A stretch of 64,000 bases of DNA from Alteromonadaceae bacterium XY-R5 (GTDB lineage Bacteria > Pseudomonadota > Gammaproteobacteria > Enterobacterales > Alteromonadaceae), in contig LXWE01000009.1 in NCBI GenBank assembly GCA_001660395.1, positions 62,001 to 126,000 of the forward strand. Reading direction: 5' to 3'. Each line of letters begins with the position of its first letter. Position 1 is the stretch's first letter. The notes under the pieces were generated by a model that saw only the letters and a program-made list of their open reading frames with translations, was not told where the DNA came from and searched no databases. The position numbers and the translations under genes were made by a program. This document shows positions 9,129 to 18,187 of this stretch, piece after piece.

Positions 9129-9169
9129 CTCATGAAAAATAAAAAGCCATGGCAGTTGCCATGGCTTTT
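9129..9169 (-). terminator. Terminator of the TonB receptor gene
   Basis: Read on the minus strand, AAAAGCCATGGCA and TGCCATGGCTTTTT form a 13-bp stem around two bases, followed by TATTTTTCATG. It sits 31 bases past the receptor stop codon and before the S9 peptidase gene. Confidence 0.85.
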
Positions 9170-9199
9170 GACGCTTCCGTTTTATTATTGTTTTTGGGA

Positions 9200-11908
9200 T
9201 TACATGTTGTAGCGTACGCCGAGGAAGTATTGAGTACCTGTATGGTTGTATTCACGCATCAGGTTTTGAGTGCCGTCACCTGTGGTGAACAGACGCTCGT
9301 ACTCATCTGTTAAGTTAATGATTTCAAAAGTAAAGGTTAGGTTGTCGTTTAAGTGATAGAAAGACGAGAAATCAACCTGGGTTGGACCAGTGGTACCTTC
9401 TTCCGCATTACCGTTACTACCCGAGAAATCCGTGATGTAGTCATCACGTTTGTTCATTGAAACACGGGCACCGTAGGTTTCTGTTTCGTAATACAGCGTG
9501 AAGTTATAGGAGTTTTCAGACAGCCCTTCAATTTCATCTGCTGTTACATGTGTGAAATTGGCGACTGTACCTAAATTGTTAAATGGTTCAGGCAGGAAGC
9601 TGAAAGGCTGCTGATAAATTAGCTCAAACCCTTCAATTTCTTTATTGTCAGCATTCACTGGGCTGCTGTGGGTATACGGAACTGTGCGAGGATCCAATGC
9701 AATCAGTGGATCATACTGCGGATCTGCATCGATAAAGGGTAAATAGGCCTCGTCCACTAATTTCTCTTCGGTAGATGAAGTAATCCAATCCTTTACATCT
9801 TTGAAGAAGTAGGTAGCTGCAATTAAGGCCTCCGAATCAAAATACCACTCCACACCTACATCAATGTTGTCTGAAACAAACGGATCCAGATAAGGATTGC
9901 CTACGCTAACTGTACCGTTAATGTAGGAAAAGCTTGGATTACCAGGGTTCAGCGAGCCCAAGCTTGGGCGTGTCATAGAGCGAGATAAGCCTAATCTGAC
10001 CACTACATCATCGGTAGCATCTAATGCCAGGTTCATTGCTGGCAGCAGATTGCGATAGTCATTCTCGATGGTGACAGTTTCATCGTCTATAAAGCCGCTC
10101 GCGGTCGTGGTTGTTTCAACATAACGCACACCATAGTTAGTGCGCAGTATCATGTTTGCCACTTCATGCTCAGCGTTTAATTCCAGGTAAAATGCGGTAG
10201 TTTCTTCTTCAACTTCCCAACTTTGTGAAGCGCGAGGTGTCCATTCTGTGGGGAGTAAATCCTTCTTAATGGCATCAAAGTCAGCCACAATAAAGCTATC
10301 CAGAGGACCATCGAAACCGCGGCCAAAACCATCAACTGGCATCATTTCAGCATAGCCTTCAGCTGATGCCTGATCAGGGAAACCGTTCAACTGTTCTTCG
10401 CTATATTTCACTGTACGGTCATTGTATGCGAAGCCTGTTTTGATAGTGATGTCATCTCCGGCGTAAACCAGATCAAGTTTCGCGGTATCGTTTTGACGTA
10501 ATACATCGGTGGCACGCAAGCGGCCGTCGCTCAGGTCATAAAGACTGGCATCGTTAACATCATAACCATATGTTACGTTCGGCACATTGCTATTGTCAGA
10601 GAAATCAAAGCTAAAGGTGGTTTCCTCTTGCAATGTCATGTTGTAGCGATATTGCTCTGAACGGGCATCTGATTCTGCAGTACCAAGCATTGCGCTTAAT
10701 GTCAGGGCATTGCTTAAATTGAATTTACCCGACAGTACATACTGGCTAAAGTCGGTAGATGAAATCTGCTGACGACTTTCGATTCGCGACTGCACTCCTT
10801 CAAACGTGCCGGCGACGACTTCTTTACCATTGTCTGAAACGGTTAACGCAACTGGCGTAATATCGCTAAAGGTGCTGCGGAACATATGGAAGAAGTTGTA
10901 CATAGTGCGTGTGTTATCAAGCGTTGACTTCAATGCGTCGAACGTCAGCTCAATATCATCAGTTGGTGCATATTGCAGAGACACTGTTACACCCACACGT
11001 TCCTGATCATTGCCGAAATAATCCGGGCGCGGTAAACGTGGTGTCCAAAGGCAATTGTAATCCGCGACTACTTCACCTTTGTAAGAACAAGTATCGACAT
11101 CCGGAGTCCCGGTAATTGTGGGGTTACTATCGGCTGCGTAAACGCCACCGCCATCAAGAGCAGGTGTGGTCCAACGAACAGTACCGTAACCTTCCTGTCT
11201 TACTGTTCGATCCGAAACAGCTACAGAAAGCAGTGCGCCAAATTTATCATTGTCGAAGGTATTACTGATCATAAAGACTGCACGAGGATCAACATCTTCT
11301 GTGATGTCGTTGTAACCTCCTTGTGCTGCGGCAGTAAGGTGCAAACCTGGGTTATCGAAAGGTTTAGCCGAATAAAGGTCAACGGTACCGGCGATTCCGC
11401 CTTCCTCCATTGCTGCAGTTGGAGACTTTTGGATATCGACGCGATTAAATAACTCCGAAGCAAACACGTTGAAGTCGAATGCACGACCTGCATTCACGCC
11501 ACCGCCAGAGTCAGTACCGTCCGTACTGGCAGGAACTTCCATACCATTTAGGGTGGAACGAGTAAAAGATGGTCCCAAGCCACGCAGGGTAATCTGGCGA
11601 CCTTCGCCTCCTTCGCGGGAAATGGCAACCCCCGGAATGCGCTGTAATGACTCGGCAATGTTTAGATCTGGAAATTTACCAATGTCTTCGGCAGCAATGG
11701 ATTCTGTGGAGTTAACGGACGCTCTTTTGGTCAACAAACCTTTATTAAGTGAACCACGAAAGCCGGATACTTCGATTACTTCAAAGTTGTCTTCTGTTGG
11801 CGCTTGTGTCGTTTCTGTGGTTTGTGCAAATGCGGCTCCCTGTGCAATTAGCAGTGAGCTGATGGCTAAATAAAGTGGCTTTTTACGCATACTGGTTAAC
11901 AAACTCAT
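9200..11908 (-). CDS. TonB-dependent receptor, carbohydrate-uptake type
   Basis: This is a 902-residue outer-membrane receptor. The frame is open to 11962, but the ATG at 11908 is preferred because AGGA lies 9 bases before it and the signal peptide (MRKKPLYLAISSLLIAQGAAFA) follows closely. The plug domain holds AEDIGKFPDLNIAESLQRIPGV and RQITLRGLGPSFTRSTLNG, hallmarks of the large receptors linked to polysaccharide degradation in Alteromonadales and Xanthomonadales. The C-terminus ends YFLGVRYNM, a normal barrel end. Candidate LacI-type operators lie in the divergent gap (12060-12073 and 12295-12308) shared with the pectinase operon. It probably imports pectin oligosaccharides across the outer membrane. 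The substrate is inferred from context. Confidence 0.92.
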   Translation of the reverse strand: MSLLTSMRKKPLYLAISSLLIAQGAAFAQTTETTQAPTEDNFEVIEVSGFRGSLNKGLLTKRASVNSTESIAAEDIGKFPDLNIAESLQRIPGVAISREGGEGRQITLRGLGPSFTRSTLNGMEVPASTDGTDSGGGVNAGRAFDFNVFASELFNRVDIQKSPTAAMEEGGIAGTVDLYSAKPFDNPGLHLTAAAQGGYNDITEDVDPRAVFMISNTFDNDKFGALLSVAVSDRTVRQEGYGTVRWTTPALDGGGVYAADSNPTITGTPDVDTCSYKGEVVADYNCLWTPRLPRPDYFGNDQERVGVTVSLQYAPTDDIELTFDALKSTLDNTRTMYNFFHMFRSTFSDITPVALTVSDNGKEVVAGTFEGVQSRIESRQQISSTDFSQYVLSGKFNLSNALTLSAMLGTAESDARSEQYRYNMTLQEETTFSFDFSDNSNVPNVTYGYDVNDASLYDLSDGRLRATDVLRQNDTAKLDLVYAGDDITIKTGFAYNDRTVKYSEEQLNGFPDQASAEGYAEMMPVDGFGRGFDGPLDSFIVADFDAIKKDLLPTEWTPRASQSWEVEEETTAFYLELNAEHEVANMILRTNYGVRYVETTTTASGFIDDETVTIENDYRNLLPAMNLALDATDDVVVRLGLSRSMTRPSLGSLNPGNPSFSYINGTVSVGNPYLDPFVSDNIDVGVEWYFDSEALIAATYFFKDVKDWITSSTEEKLVDEAYLPFIDADPQYDPLIALDPRTVPYTHSSPVNADNKEIEGFELIYQQPFSFLPEPFNNLGTVANFTHVTADEIEGLSENSYNFTLYYETETYGARVSMNKRDDYITDFSGSNGNAEEGTTGPTQVDFSSFYHLNDNLTFTFEIINLTDEYERLFTTGDGTQNLMREYNHTGTQYFLGVRYNM

Positions 11909-12059
11909 CTGGTAGTGTCCTATGTTTGTTTTGGTTATCGCCATTGCTGTGTAGGGCAGCAAAGGTAGTCATCGTCAACATCAGCTATGAGCACAACAAC
12001 ATTATCTCAATATGCCAGTTAGCTATATGTTTACAATTTGTTTACAGGATATATCCGAT

Positions 12060-12073
12060 TGCTACCGGTGGCA
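12060..12073. promoter_or_regulatory. Candidate LacI-family operator (site A)
   Basis: TGCTACCGGTGGCA differs at one base from the perfect palindrome TGCCACCGGTGGCA found elsewhere in the locus. It lies about 150 bp upstream of the TonB receptor start. The central CG is typical of LacI-family operators. Confidence 0.7.
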
Positions 12074-12294
12074 AACTAGCTTTGATGAAAAGTTCAACAA
12101 TGAATTCTTGTCTCAAAACCAGTGATTTCGCAGCTTTTGTCATTTTTGTTATTTAAATTAGGTGCTTACAAATTAGTTAACCAGTTTAATAAATGTTCAA
12201 TTTTGTTCATATTTGAATCAGCTATTAAATAGAGCATTCTTAACAGAGGTGTAACAATTTGAGTTCTTGATCTTTGAATAAGTTGTGACTAATT

Positions 12295-12308
12295 TGCCAC
12301 CGGTAGCA
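12295..12308. promoter_or_regulatory. Candidate LacI-family operator (site B)
   Basis: TGCCACCGGTAGCA is one base off the consensus palindrome and 55 bp before the GH43 start codon. It overlaps the end of a weak -10-like box, the expected place for a repressor. Confidence 0.7.
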
Positions 12309-12362
12309 TGATTATTTGGCAATGTCTTCGAGGGAATTGAAGGATTGCATTAAGGAGTTGCC

Positions 12363-14072
12363 ATGAGACTATCCAGACTACTTTTGCCTTGGCTTAGTGT
12401 ATTTATGCTTGGCTGCAATTATCTGCAACCCACAGAGGTTGAGGGTCTCGTTAGCCCTTCTTCAGCAACGCGGGTGTTATGGCAAGCCGACTTAGGAGAT
12501 GGCCGTTACCGAAATCCCATTCTGCATATCGATTATTCAGATCCCGATGTTGTGGCGGTCGGCAATGACTATTTCATGACGGCATCCAGTTTTAATTCAG
12601 CCCCGGGCCTGCCGATTTTGCATTCTACTGATTTGGTTAACTGGCAATTGATTAACTATGCGTTGCCAAAGCTAGTTCCGGAAGAAGTGTTTGCTCAACC
12701 TCAGCATGGCAATGGCGTTTGGGCGCCAACTATTCGTTACCATCAGGATAAATTATGGATCTTCTACCCAGACCCGGATTTCGGTATTTATGTCACTACC
12801 GCCAGCGATCCTGCAGGGAAATGGTCTGTGCCCAAACTCATACTCCCGGGTAAAGGCATTATCGATCCGACCCCCTTATGGGATGACGATGGTCAGGCCT
12901 GGTTGTTACATGGCTGGGCCAAAAGCCGAGCTGGATTCAACAATGTGCTGAGTTTGCGCAAGATGGCCTGGGATGCTCGTTCGGTTGACGCCATTTCAGT
13001 TGAGGAAAACTACCTAAATGTGGTGGATGGGAACGCGCTTCCAGGCTATCGCACGCTCGAAGGGCCCAAGTTTTATCGGCGTAACGGCTATTACTACATT
13101 TTTGCTCCTGCCGGTGGCGTCGAGCAGGGCTGGCAGTCGGTATTTCGGTCGAAATCTATTACCGGGCCCTATGAGGCGAAGGTGGTGATGGATCAGGGCA
13201 ATACCAATATAAATGGCCCGCATCAGGGTGCCTGGGTGCATACCTCGCAAGCGCAGGACTGGTTTTTGCATTTTCAGTCGCGCAAAGCCTATGGGCGTAT
13301 TGTGCATCTACAGCCGATGCACTGGCACAACGACTGGCCGGTAATAGGGGAAGATCCGGATGGTGATGGCATCGGTCAGCCTGTGTATGTTTACCCAAAG
13401 CCCCTTACCCAAGGGCCGGGCGTGATCGCGCCCCAGCCCACTACGGATGAATTTGTACAAAGCTCGCCAGGCCTGCAGTGGCAATGGAATGCCAATCCAC
13501 AGCCAAACTGGTATCAGTTGCTCACCGAGCAAGGCGAATTACGTTTATTTGCTCAGCCGAAAGTCACGACTACTGGCGACAACCTCTGGTCTACACCGTC
13601 TTTGTTATTACAAAAATGGCCGGCAGATAGCTTTGAAGTACGCTCCAAAATCAACATATCCAATCTCGATGACGCCAGTGCCGGGTTACTGGTATTTGGT
13701 GAAGACTATGCCTGGCTAGGGATTGTGGCTCAAAACGGCGCACATCAATTAGTACTTACCCGCTGCAAAAATGCCCGTACGGGCTGTGATGAGGTATCAG
13801 AAGGCATTACTGCCGTGACTCAGCCAGAGGTTGAATTGCGGTTAACGGTATTACCGGGTGCCTTAGTGCTATTCAGTTATCGTTTCAACCAGGATGAACG
13901 TTTTACTGTGGTCGGTGAGGTGTTTGAAGCCAGGCGTGGACGCTGGGTCGGTGCCAAAGTCGGGGTATTTGCAGTGACCTCTATGCCTGCTGCACCAGCC
14001 CAATGGCTGGACGTGGATTATATACGCTTCGCGCCCCTTGGGCCGGATATGCATCAGGGAGTCACCCCATGA
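12363..14072 (+). CDS. GH43 family glycoside hydrolase, lipoprotein
   Basis: The 569-residue protein starts after a strong AAGGAG. It has a lipoprotein signal (LSVFMLGC, Cys about 18). The GH43 five-bladed propeller follows: NPILHIDYSDPDVV near 55-64 has the general base Asp, GKGIIDPTPLWDDDGQAW a second Asp, and LEGPKFYRRNGYYYIFAPAGG near 232 the candidate acid Glu. The C-terminal ~200 residues form a beta-sandwich of the type seen in beta-xylosidase/arabinofuranosidase members. In a pectin locus the likely targets are arabinose or xylose side chains of rhamnogalacturonan or xylogalacturonan. It is first gene of a five-gene operon (12363-18083) behind operator site B. Exact linkage specificity cannot be read from sequence. 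Confidence 0.9.
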   Translation: MRLSRLLLPWLSVFMLGCNYLQPTEVEGLVSPSSATRVLWQADLGDGRYRNPILHIDYSDPDVVAVGNDYFMTASSFNSAPGLPILHSTDLVNWQLINYALPKLVPEEVFAQPQHGNGVWAPTIRYHQDKLWIFYPDPDFGIYVTTASDPAGKWSVPKLILPGKGIIDPTPLWDDDGQAWLLHGWAKSRAGFNNVLSLRKMAWDARSVDAISVEENYLNVVDGNALPGYRTLEGPKFYRRNGYYYIFAPAGGVEQGWQSVFRSKSITGPYEAKVVMDQGNTNINGPHQGAWVHTSQAQDWFLHFQSRKAYGRIVHLQPMHWHNDWPVIGEDPDGDGIGQPVYVYPKPLTQGPGVIAPQPTTDEFVQSSPGLQWQWNANPQPNWYQLLTEQGELRLFAQPKVTTTGDNLWSTPSLLLQKWPADSFEVRSKINISNLDDASAGLLVFGEDYAWLGIVAQNGAHQLVLTRCKNARTGCDEVSEGITAVTQPEVELRLTVLPGALVLFSYRFNQDERFTVVGEVFEARRGRWVGAKVGVFAVTSMPAAPAQWLDVDYIRFAPLGPDMHQGVTP

Positions 14073-15055
14073 AGGTCATTATCAAATCTGTCGTTTTAAC
14101 GGTAACGCTGTTAATCGCGATGGCGATTCAGGCTGGAGAGCTTATCTCTGTTGATGACAGTTATACCATTTCATCGCGCTTTGAAAGCTATCGCAAACAG
14201 GATCCCAAACTCGCCCTGCCTGATGTTCGTTTTGTGCAAGGGCAGCAGATTTTGTTTGATCGGGTTTATCGTCGGCTCGGCAAGCGGGAATTACATCTGG
14301 ATGTGTTTAAAGCCGCTGACGCTAAGCCTTTGCATCCGGGCATTGTGCTGGTGCACGGCGGTGGCTGGCGTTCAGGGAATAAATCTCACTTTTATGCCCT
14401 GGCTAATCGATTAGCGCAGCTGGGGTATGTGGTTATTCTGCCGGAATATCGGTTGTCTGCTGAAGCGCGCTACCCAGCTGGATTAGAAGATATTAACCAT
14501 GTCATTGTCTGGACTAAAACGCATGCCGCTGAATTAGGCCTCGACCTGAATCGTCTGGTTCTTGGCGGAGCGTCCTCTGGTGGCCAGATGGCCAGCCTGC
14601 TTGCCTATACTGCCGAAAAGCCATTATATAAAGCCGGCGTGGAGGCGGCGGACACCCGAGTGGCTGCCCTAATTGATTTAGATGGCGTATTGGATTTCAC
14701 CGATCCGTTAGCTCTGGCCAGTGAAAATAAAAAAGGCCAACAATCTGCCGCAGCCCTGTGGCTGGGAGGAAGTTACGAACAAATATCTGAAATATGGCGC
14801 ACCGCTTCTGCGGTTAGCCATGTTTCAACGACGTCTGTTCCGACTTTGGTGATCAGCAGTGGGCAGTTGCGATTCACCACGGGTAAAGATGCGCTGTTTT
14901 CTCATTTAGCGCGGCTGAACATTCCAACTCGCTACTATCAGTTTGACAACATTATCCACACCTACTGGTTGTTCGAGCCTTATCTGACCGAAACAGTCAC
15001 GCAAATAGACGGATTTTTACAGCAGGTATTCACCGCTGAAACAGGAATACAATAA
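14069..15055 (+). CDS. Exported alpha/beta hydrolase (carbohydrate esterase-like)
   Basis: The protein is 328 residues from the ATG at 14069, which overlaps the GH43 stop as ATGA and has AGGGAG upstream; an in-frame earlier start at 14003 lies inside GH43 and lacks a signal peptide. It has a signal peptide (VVLTVTLLIAMAIQAG). The oxyanion motif HGGGWRSG and nucleophile GGASSGGQ (about 166-173) mark it as an acetyl-xylan/feruloyl-type or carboxyl esterase of the Abhydrolase_3 group. The catalytic His is probably in NIIHTYW (near 295). Given its place between GH43 and polygalacturonase genes, removal of acetyl or feruloyl groups from pectin is the likely job. Specificity is inference. Confidence 0.82.
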   Translation: MKVIIKSVVLTVTLLIAMAIQAGELISVDDSYTISSRFESYRKQDPKLALPDVRFVQGQQILFDRVYRRLGKRELHLDVFKAADAKPLHPGIVLVHGGGWRSGNKSHFYALANRLAQLGYVVILPEYRLSAEARYPAGLEDINHVIVWTKTHAAELGLDLNRLVLGGASSGGQMASLLAYTAEKPLYKAGVEAADTRVAALIDLDGVLDFTDPLALASENKKGQQSAAALWLGGSYEQISEIWRTASAVSHVSTTSVPTLVISSGQLRFTTGKDALFSHLARLNIPTRYYQFDNIIHTYWLFEPYLTETVTQIDGFLQQVFTAETGIQ

Positions 15056-16530
15056 TGACTACTTCTCCTCAGCAAGTAACAGATTCCCCGGACACCATTG
15101 CTGCGCCACTAAAAGCCAGCAGACGCCAGTTGTTAAAAGGCTCAGCCTGTTTGGCTGCACTCTCTCCCTGGTTAAGTGCCTGCTCAACGTCCAGTGACAA
15201 CAACCCCTCAGATCCCTGGAATCAGTTGGAGGCAATCCGAGCCAGAATTCAGCCGCCGACATTTGCAGACCAGGATTTTTTGATCACCGCATTTGGCGCA
15301 ATAAGCGGCAAAGAACATGATGCCAGCGTCGCTATTCAGTCCGCCATAAATGCCTGCCATCAGGCGGGGGGCGGTAGAGTGGTGGTACCCGCTGGTGAAT
15401 TTTACTGCGGCCCACTGGTATTAAAATCGAATGTCAATTTGCACCTGCAACAGGATGCGACCCTACGTTTTTATCCTGAGCCAGAACGCTATGTTGGGCC
15501 GGTATTTACCCGTTGGGAGGGCACTGAACTGATGGGGAATCAGCCACTGATTTATGCCTATCAGCAACAAAATATTGCCATCACCGGTAAAGGCACATTA
15601 GACGGCATGGCCGATAAAGATCACTGGTGGCCCTGGACAGGCGAGTGGAGTCGTGCAACCTGGACCGTTATCCCAGAACAGCAGGCCAAGTTTACTAAGG
15701 AGCCCTTACGGGAAATGGCCGACGCAGGTGTGGAAGTGTCAGACCGACAATTCTCACCTAACTATTTGCGCCCGCCCTTTATTCAGCCCTACGACTGCGA
15801 CAATGTGTTGATTGAAGGGGTAACCATACGCAATTCGCCTTTTTGGCTGATCCATCCGGTGCTGTGTCGTAACGTAACAGTGTCTGGTGTCACCTGCATT
15901 AGCCACGGGCCTAATTCAGATGGCTGCGATCCTGAATCCTGCAGCTATGTGCTAATCAAAGATTGTCTGTTTGATACCGGTGATGATTGTATAGCGATTA
16001 AATCCGGCCGCGATGCTGATGGTCGTCGGGTGAATATGCCCTGTGAAAATGTGATCATTGAAAACTGCCTGATGAAAGAGGGGCACGGTGGTGTGGTCAT
16101 CGGCAGTGAAATCTCTGGTGGGGTGCGTAATGTCTTTGCCCAAAATTGCCAGATGAGCAGTCCGGATTTAGAGCGCGGTATTCGGATTAAAACCAATGCC
16201 TTGCGCGGCGGCCATTTGGCCAACTTGCACTATCGCAACATCACCATTGGGCAGGTCAAAGATGCGGTGGTGATCAATTTTCATTACGAAAAGGTGCATG
16301 AAGGGCCGTTCGATCCGGTGCTGGAGAATATCAGTATTGATAATCTGCTGGTAGAACATGCCCAGCGTGCCTTTATGCTGGATGGATTAGAGGCAGTGCC
16401 AATCCGCGGTGTGAGTTTGACCAATCTGACCTTTAAACGGGTGGAGAAAGATAACATCGTTCGTCATGTCGCAGAACTGACGCAGGACAATATAGTGATA
16501 AACCAGCAGCCAGTGAGGATTGAGGTATGA
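15055..16530 (+). CDS. GH28 polygalacturonase, lipoprotein
   Basis: This is a 491-residue GH28 enzyme. The N-terminus has a Tat-like SRRQLLKG and a lipobox ending LSAC, so it is probably folded, exported and lipid-anchored. The parallel beta-helix carries the four GH28 signatures: NSDGCDP (near 287), GDDC in DTGDDCIAIKSGRD (near 308), GHGG (near 343) and RIK (near 376). It cleaves alpha-1,4 galacturonan; the long N-terminal insertion and WWPW segment resemble exo-acting members, which release galacturonate from the non-reducing end. The start overlaps the esterase stop. A close paralogue lies at 30381-31835. Confidence 0.93.
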   Translation: MTTSPQQVTDSPDTIAAPLKASRRQLLKGSACLAALSPWLSACSTSSDNNPSDPWNQLEAIRARIQPPTFADQDFLITAFGAISGKEHDASVAIQSAINACHQAGGGRVVVPAGEFYCGPLVLKSNVNLHLQQDATLRFYPEPERYVGPVFTRWEGTELMGNQPLIYAYQQQNIAITGKGTLDGMADKDHWWPWTGEWSRATWTVIPEQQAKFTKEPLREMADAGVEVSDRQFSPNYLRPPFIQPYDCDNVLIEGVTIRNSPFWLIHPVLCRNVTVSGVTCISHGPNSDGCDPESCSYVLIKDCLFDTGDDCIAIKSGRDADGRRVNMPCENVIIENCLMKEGHGGVVIGSEISGGVRNVFAQNCQMSSPDLERGIRIKTNALRGGHLANLHYRNITIGQVKDAVVINFHYEKVHEGPFDPVLENISIDNLLVEHAQRAFMLDGLEAVPIRGVSLTNLTFKRVEKDNIVRHVAELTQDNIVINQQPVRIEV

Positions 16531-17753
16531 AGACGTTTATCGATTTTGGAAGTCGAATCATTAAGGCGCTGGGGTTATCTTTAGTGCTGGTTGGCTGTAT
16601 TGCGTCATGTAAGGGTATAAGTGAAAGGGAAGCTGATGCGGCTCAACTCACCTCCCAACAGGTTATCTGGAAAGAGCTGGCACTCGCTCCCGATGTTCTG
16701 GTCAGCCAATCCATGTTGTCCAGCACCCAAAGTCAGGCGATTCCTGTCTTTAAGACTATCTATGAAGCCATCGCAGCCTTACCCGATGATGGCCAGCCCA
16801 AACAGATATTTATCTATCCCGGTGTCTATCATGAACGCCTGGAAATTGATCGAGACAATCTGGTGTTAGTCGGAGCGGGTAAGACCCAAAGTATCATTCG
16901 CTTTGACCGTTACGCAGGCCAGCGAGTTAGCCCGGATAATCCTGACAACCCAGAAACCTGGGGCACCTTCAGAACCGCAACAGTGGAGATCCTGAGTCAG
17001 AATGTCACCCTGGCGAATTTGAGTGTCGAAAACAGCTTTGATTTTCTGGCCAATGATGCCATCGGCAAAGATGATCCGGCCAAGAAATCCGGTAGTCAGG
17101 CCGTGGCACTAAAAGTGGCTGAAAGTGCGGATAAAACCTTGCTAGACCATGTGCGCCTGCATGGTTATCAGGATACTTTATATGTACAGGGTGGCCGCAC
17201 CTATGTGCTCAATAGCCAGGTTTACGGCAATGTGGATTTTATTTTTGGCAATGGCAATGCGCTGTTTGAAGACAGCGAACTGATCTCTTTGCCCAGAGCC
17301 AACCCTGTCACCACCACAGGTTACGTTACCGCCCCCAGTACCCTGCTGACCAGCGAGTACGGACTGACGTTTATTCGTTGTCAGTTTTTGCGTGAGGCGG
17401 GTGTGCCTGATGATTCGGTGCCTTTAGGTCGCCCCTGGCATCCGACCACTACCTTCGACGATGGCCGTTACGCCAACCCCTTTGCGGTGGGGAAAACCAT
17501 CGTGATGGATTCATTCCTCGATGCCCATATTGCCAAGCGCGGCTGGGACAGCATGGGCGGTACCGCCAAAGATGGCTCGCGCAAACAGTTTATGCCCCTG
17601 ACCGATGCACGCTTTTTTGAATTTCACAACCATGGCCCTGGTGCGCAGGTTTCGCCACTGCGACCGCAGCTCAACGACGACGAAAAAGACAGTTACACCC
17701 GCGCACTTATTCTGGCACAGTGGCAGCCAAAAGGTGTGATGTCGATAGAATAA
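16527..17753 (+). CDS. CE8 pectin methylesterase, lipoprotein
   Basis: The 408-residue protein has a lipoprotein-type signal (LGLSLVLVGC). CE8 motifs are intact: GYQDTLYVQ with the acid Asp (near 213), GNVDFIFGNG with the nucleophile Asp (near 237) and PLGRPWHP with the substrate-binding Arg (near 300). It de-methylates pectin so that polygalacturonase and pectate lyase can act. It overlaps the preceding GH28 gene by ATGA and is the fourth gene of the operon. Confidence 0.93.
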   Translation: MKTFIDFGSRIIKALGLSLVLVGCIASCKGISEREADAAQLTSQQVIWKELALAPDVLVSQSMLSSTQSQAIPVFKTIYEAIAALPDDGQPKQIFIYPGVYHERLEIDRDNLVLVGAGKTQSIIRFDRYAGQRVSPDNPDNPETWGTFRTATVEILSQNVTLANLSVENSFDFLANDAIGKDDPAKKSGSQAVALKVAESADKTLLDHVRLHGYQDTLYVQGGRTYVLNSQVYGNVDFIFGNGNALFEDSELISLPRANPVTTTGYVTAPSTLLTSEYGLTFIRCQFLREAGVPDDSVPLGRPWHPTTTFDDGRYANPFAVGKTIVMDSFLDAHIAKRGWDSMGGTAKDGSRKQFMPLTDARFFEFHNHGPGAQVSPLRPQLNDDEKDSYTRALILAQWQPKGVMSIE

Positions 17754-17789
17754 GCCACCTGCGTACTGGGCATGTTAGGGAGTGTTAGT

Positions 17790-18083
17790 GTGTTAAAACG
17801 GATATTTAGCGTGACGATTTGGCCCGAGCTCAGGGCAGAATTTGAAGCCGATTTTGAGCAAATTGGCCAGACCATGACTGAGCACTGTAACGGCCTGATG
17901 CATCTGGAAATTGGGTTCCCAGTGTCTTTCACACCAAATACTTACACCATGTTGACCTGCTGGCGCGATGAATGCGCGCTGGCAACCTTTGCGGGTGAGC
18001 AGTGGCAGCAATCTGTTATTCCTGCACATATGCAAAAATATGCGCAGTCTCACAGCGTTGTCCATTATTGGTTGAATCCATAG
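17790..18083 (+). CDS. Small ABM-like (dimeric alpha-beta barrel) protein
   Basis: This is a 97-residue protein from a GTG at 17790, chosen because AGGGAG sits 7 bases upstream; an ATG at 17772 in the same frame would add six residues. The sequence (RIFSVTIWPELRAEFEADF, then CWRDECALATFAGEQW and a C-terminal SVVHYWL) has the pattern of antibiotic-biosynthesis-monooxygenase-type ferredoxin-like folds. These include oxygenases, mutarotases and proteins of unknown role. It ends the pectinase operon, 36 bp after the CE8 gene. It has no signal peptide, so it is cytoplasmic. A role in sugar epimer handling is possible but unproven. Confidence 0.6.
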   Translation: MLKRIFSVTIWPELRAEFEADFEQIGQTMTEHCNGLMHLEIGFPVSFTPNTYTMLTCWRDECALATFAGEQWQQSVIPAHMQKYAQSHSVVHYWLNP

Positions 18084-18187
18084 ACCGTTTCGTTACTTTG
18101 TGATCGGTAAATGCCAGTGATTTGCTAATTTGCGCGCAGTCCGTCTAGTGTTGAACAGCACTGTTTCTTAATTCATGGAGAGAGCTC

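Larger units (their letters stand above)
11909..12362. promoter_or_regulatory. Divergent control region between TonB receptor and pectinase operon
   Basis: This 454-bp non-coding stretch carries two operator-like palindromes. TGCTACCGGTGGCA at 12060-12073 is on the receptor side, and TGCCACCGGTAGCA at 12295-12308 is on the pectinase side. Before the second, TTGATC (12267-12272), 17 bases and TAATTT (12290-12295) form a plausible weak promoter for the rightward operon. On the minus strand TTGTTG, 16 bases and TAGTTT lie just before the first palindrome. No gene is apparent here. Confidence 0.6.

Noticed and set aside
11469-11873. Plus-strand open frame (134 codons) opposite the first TonB receptor
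   Set aside because: It mirrors the plug domain of the receptor and has no independent support.
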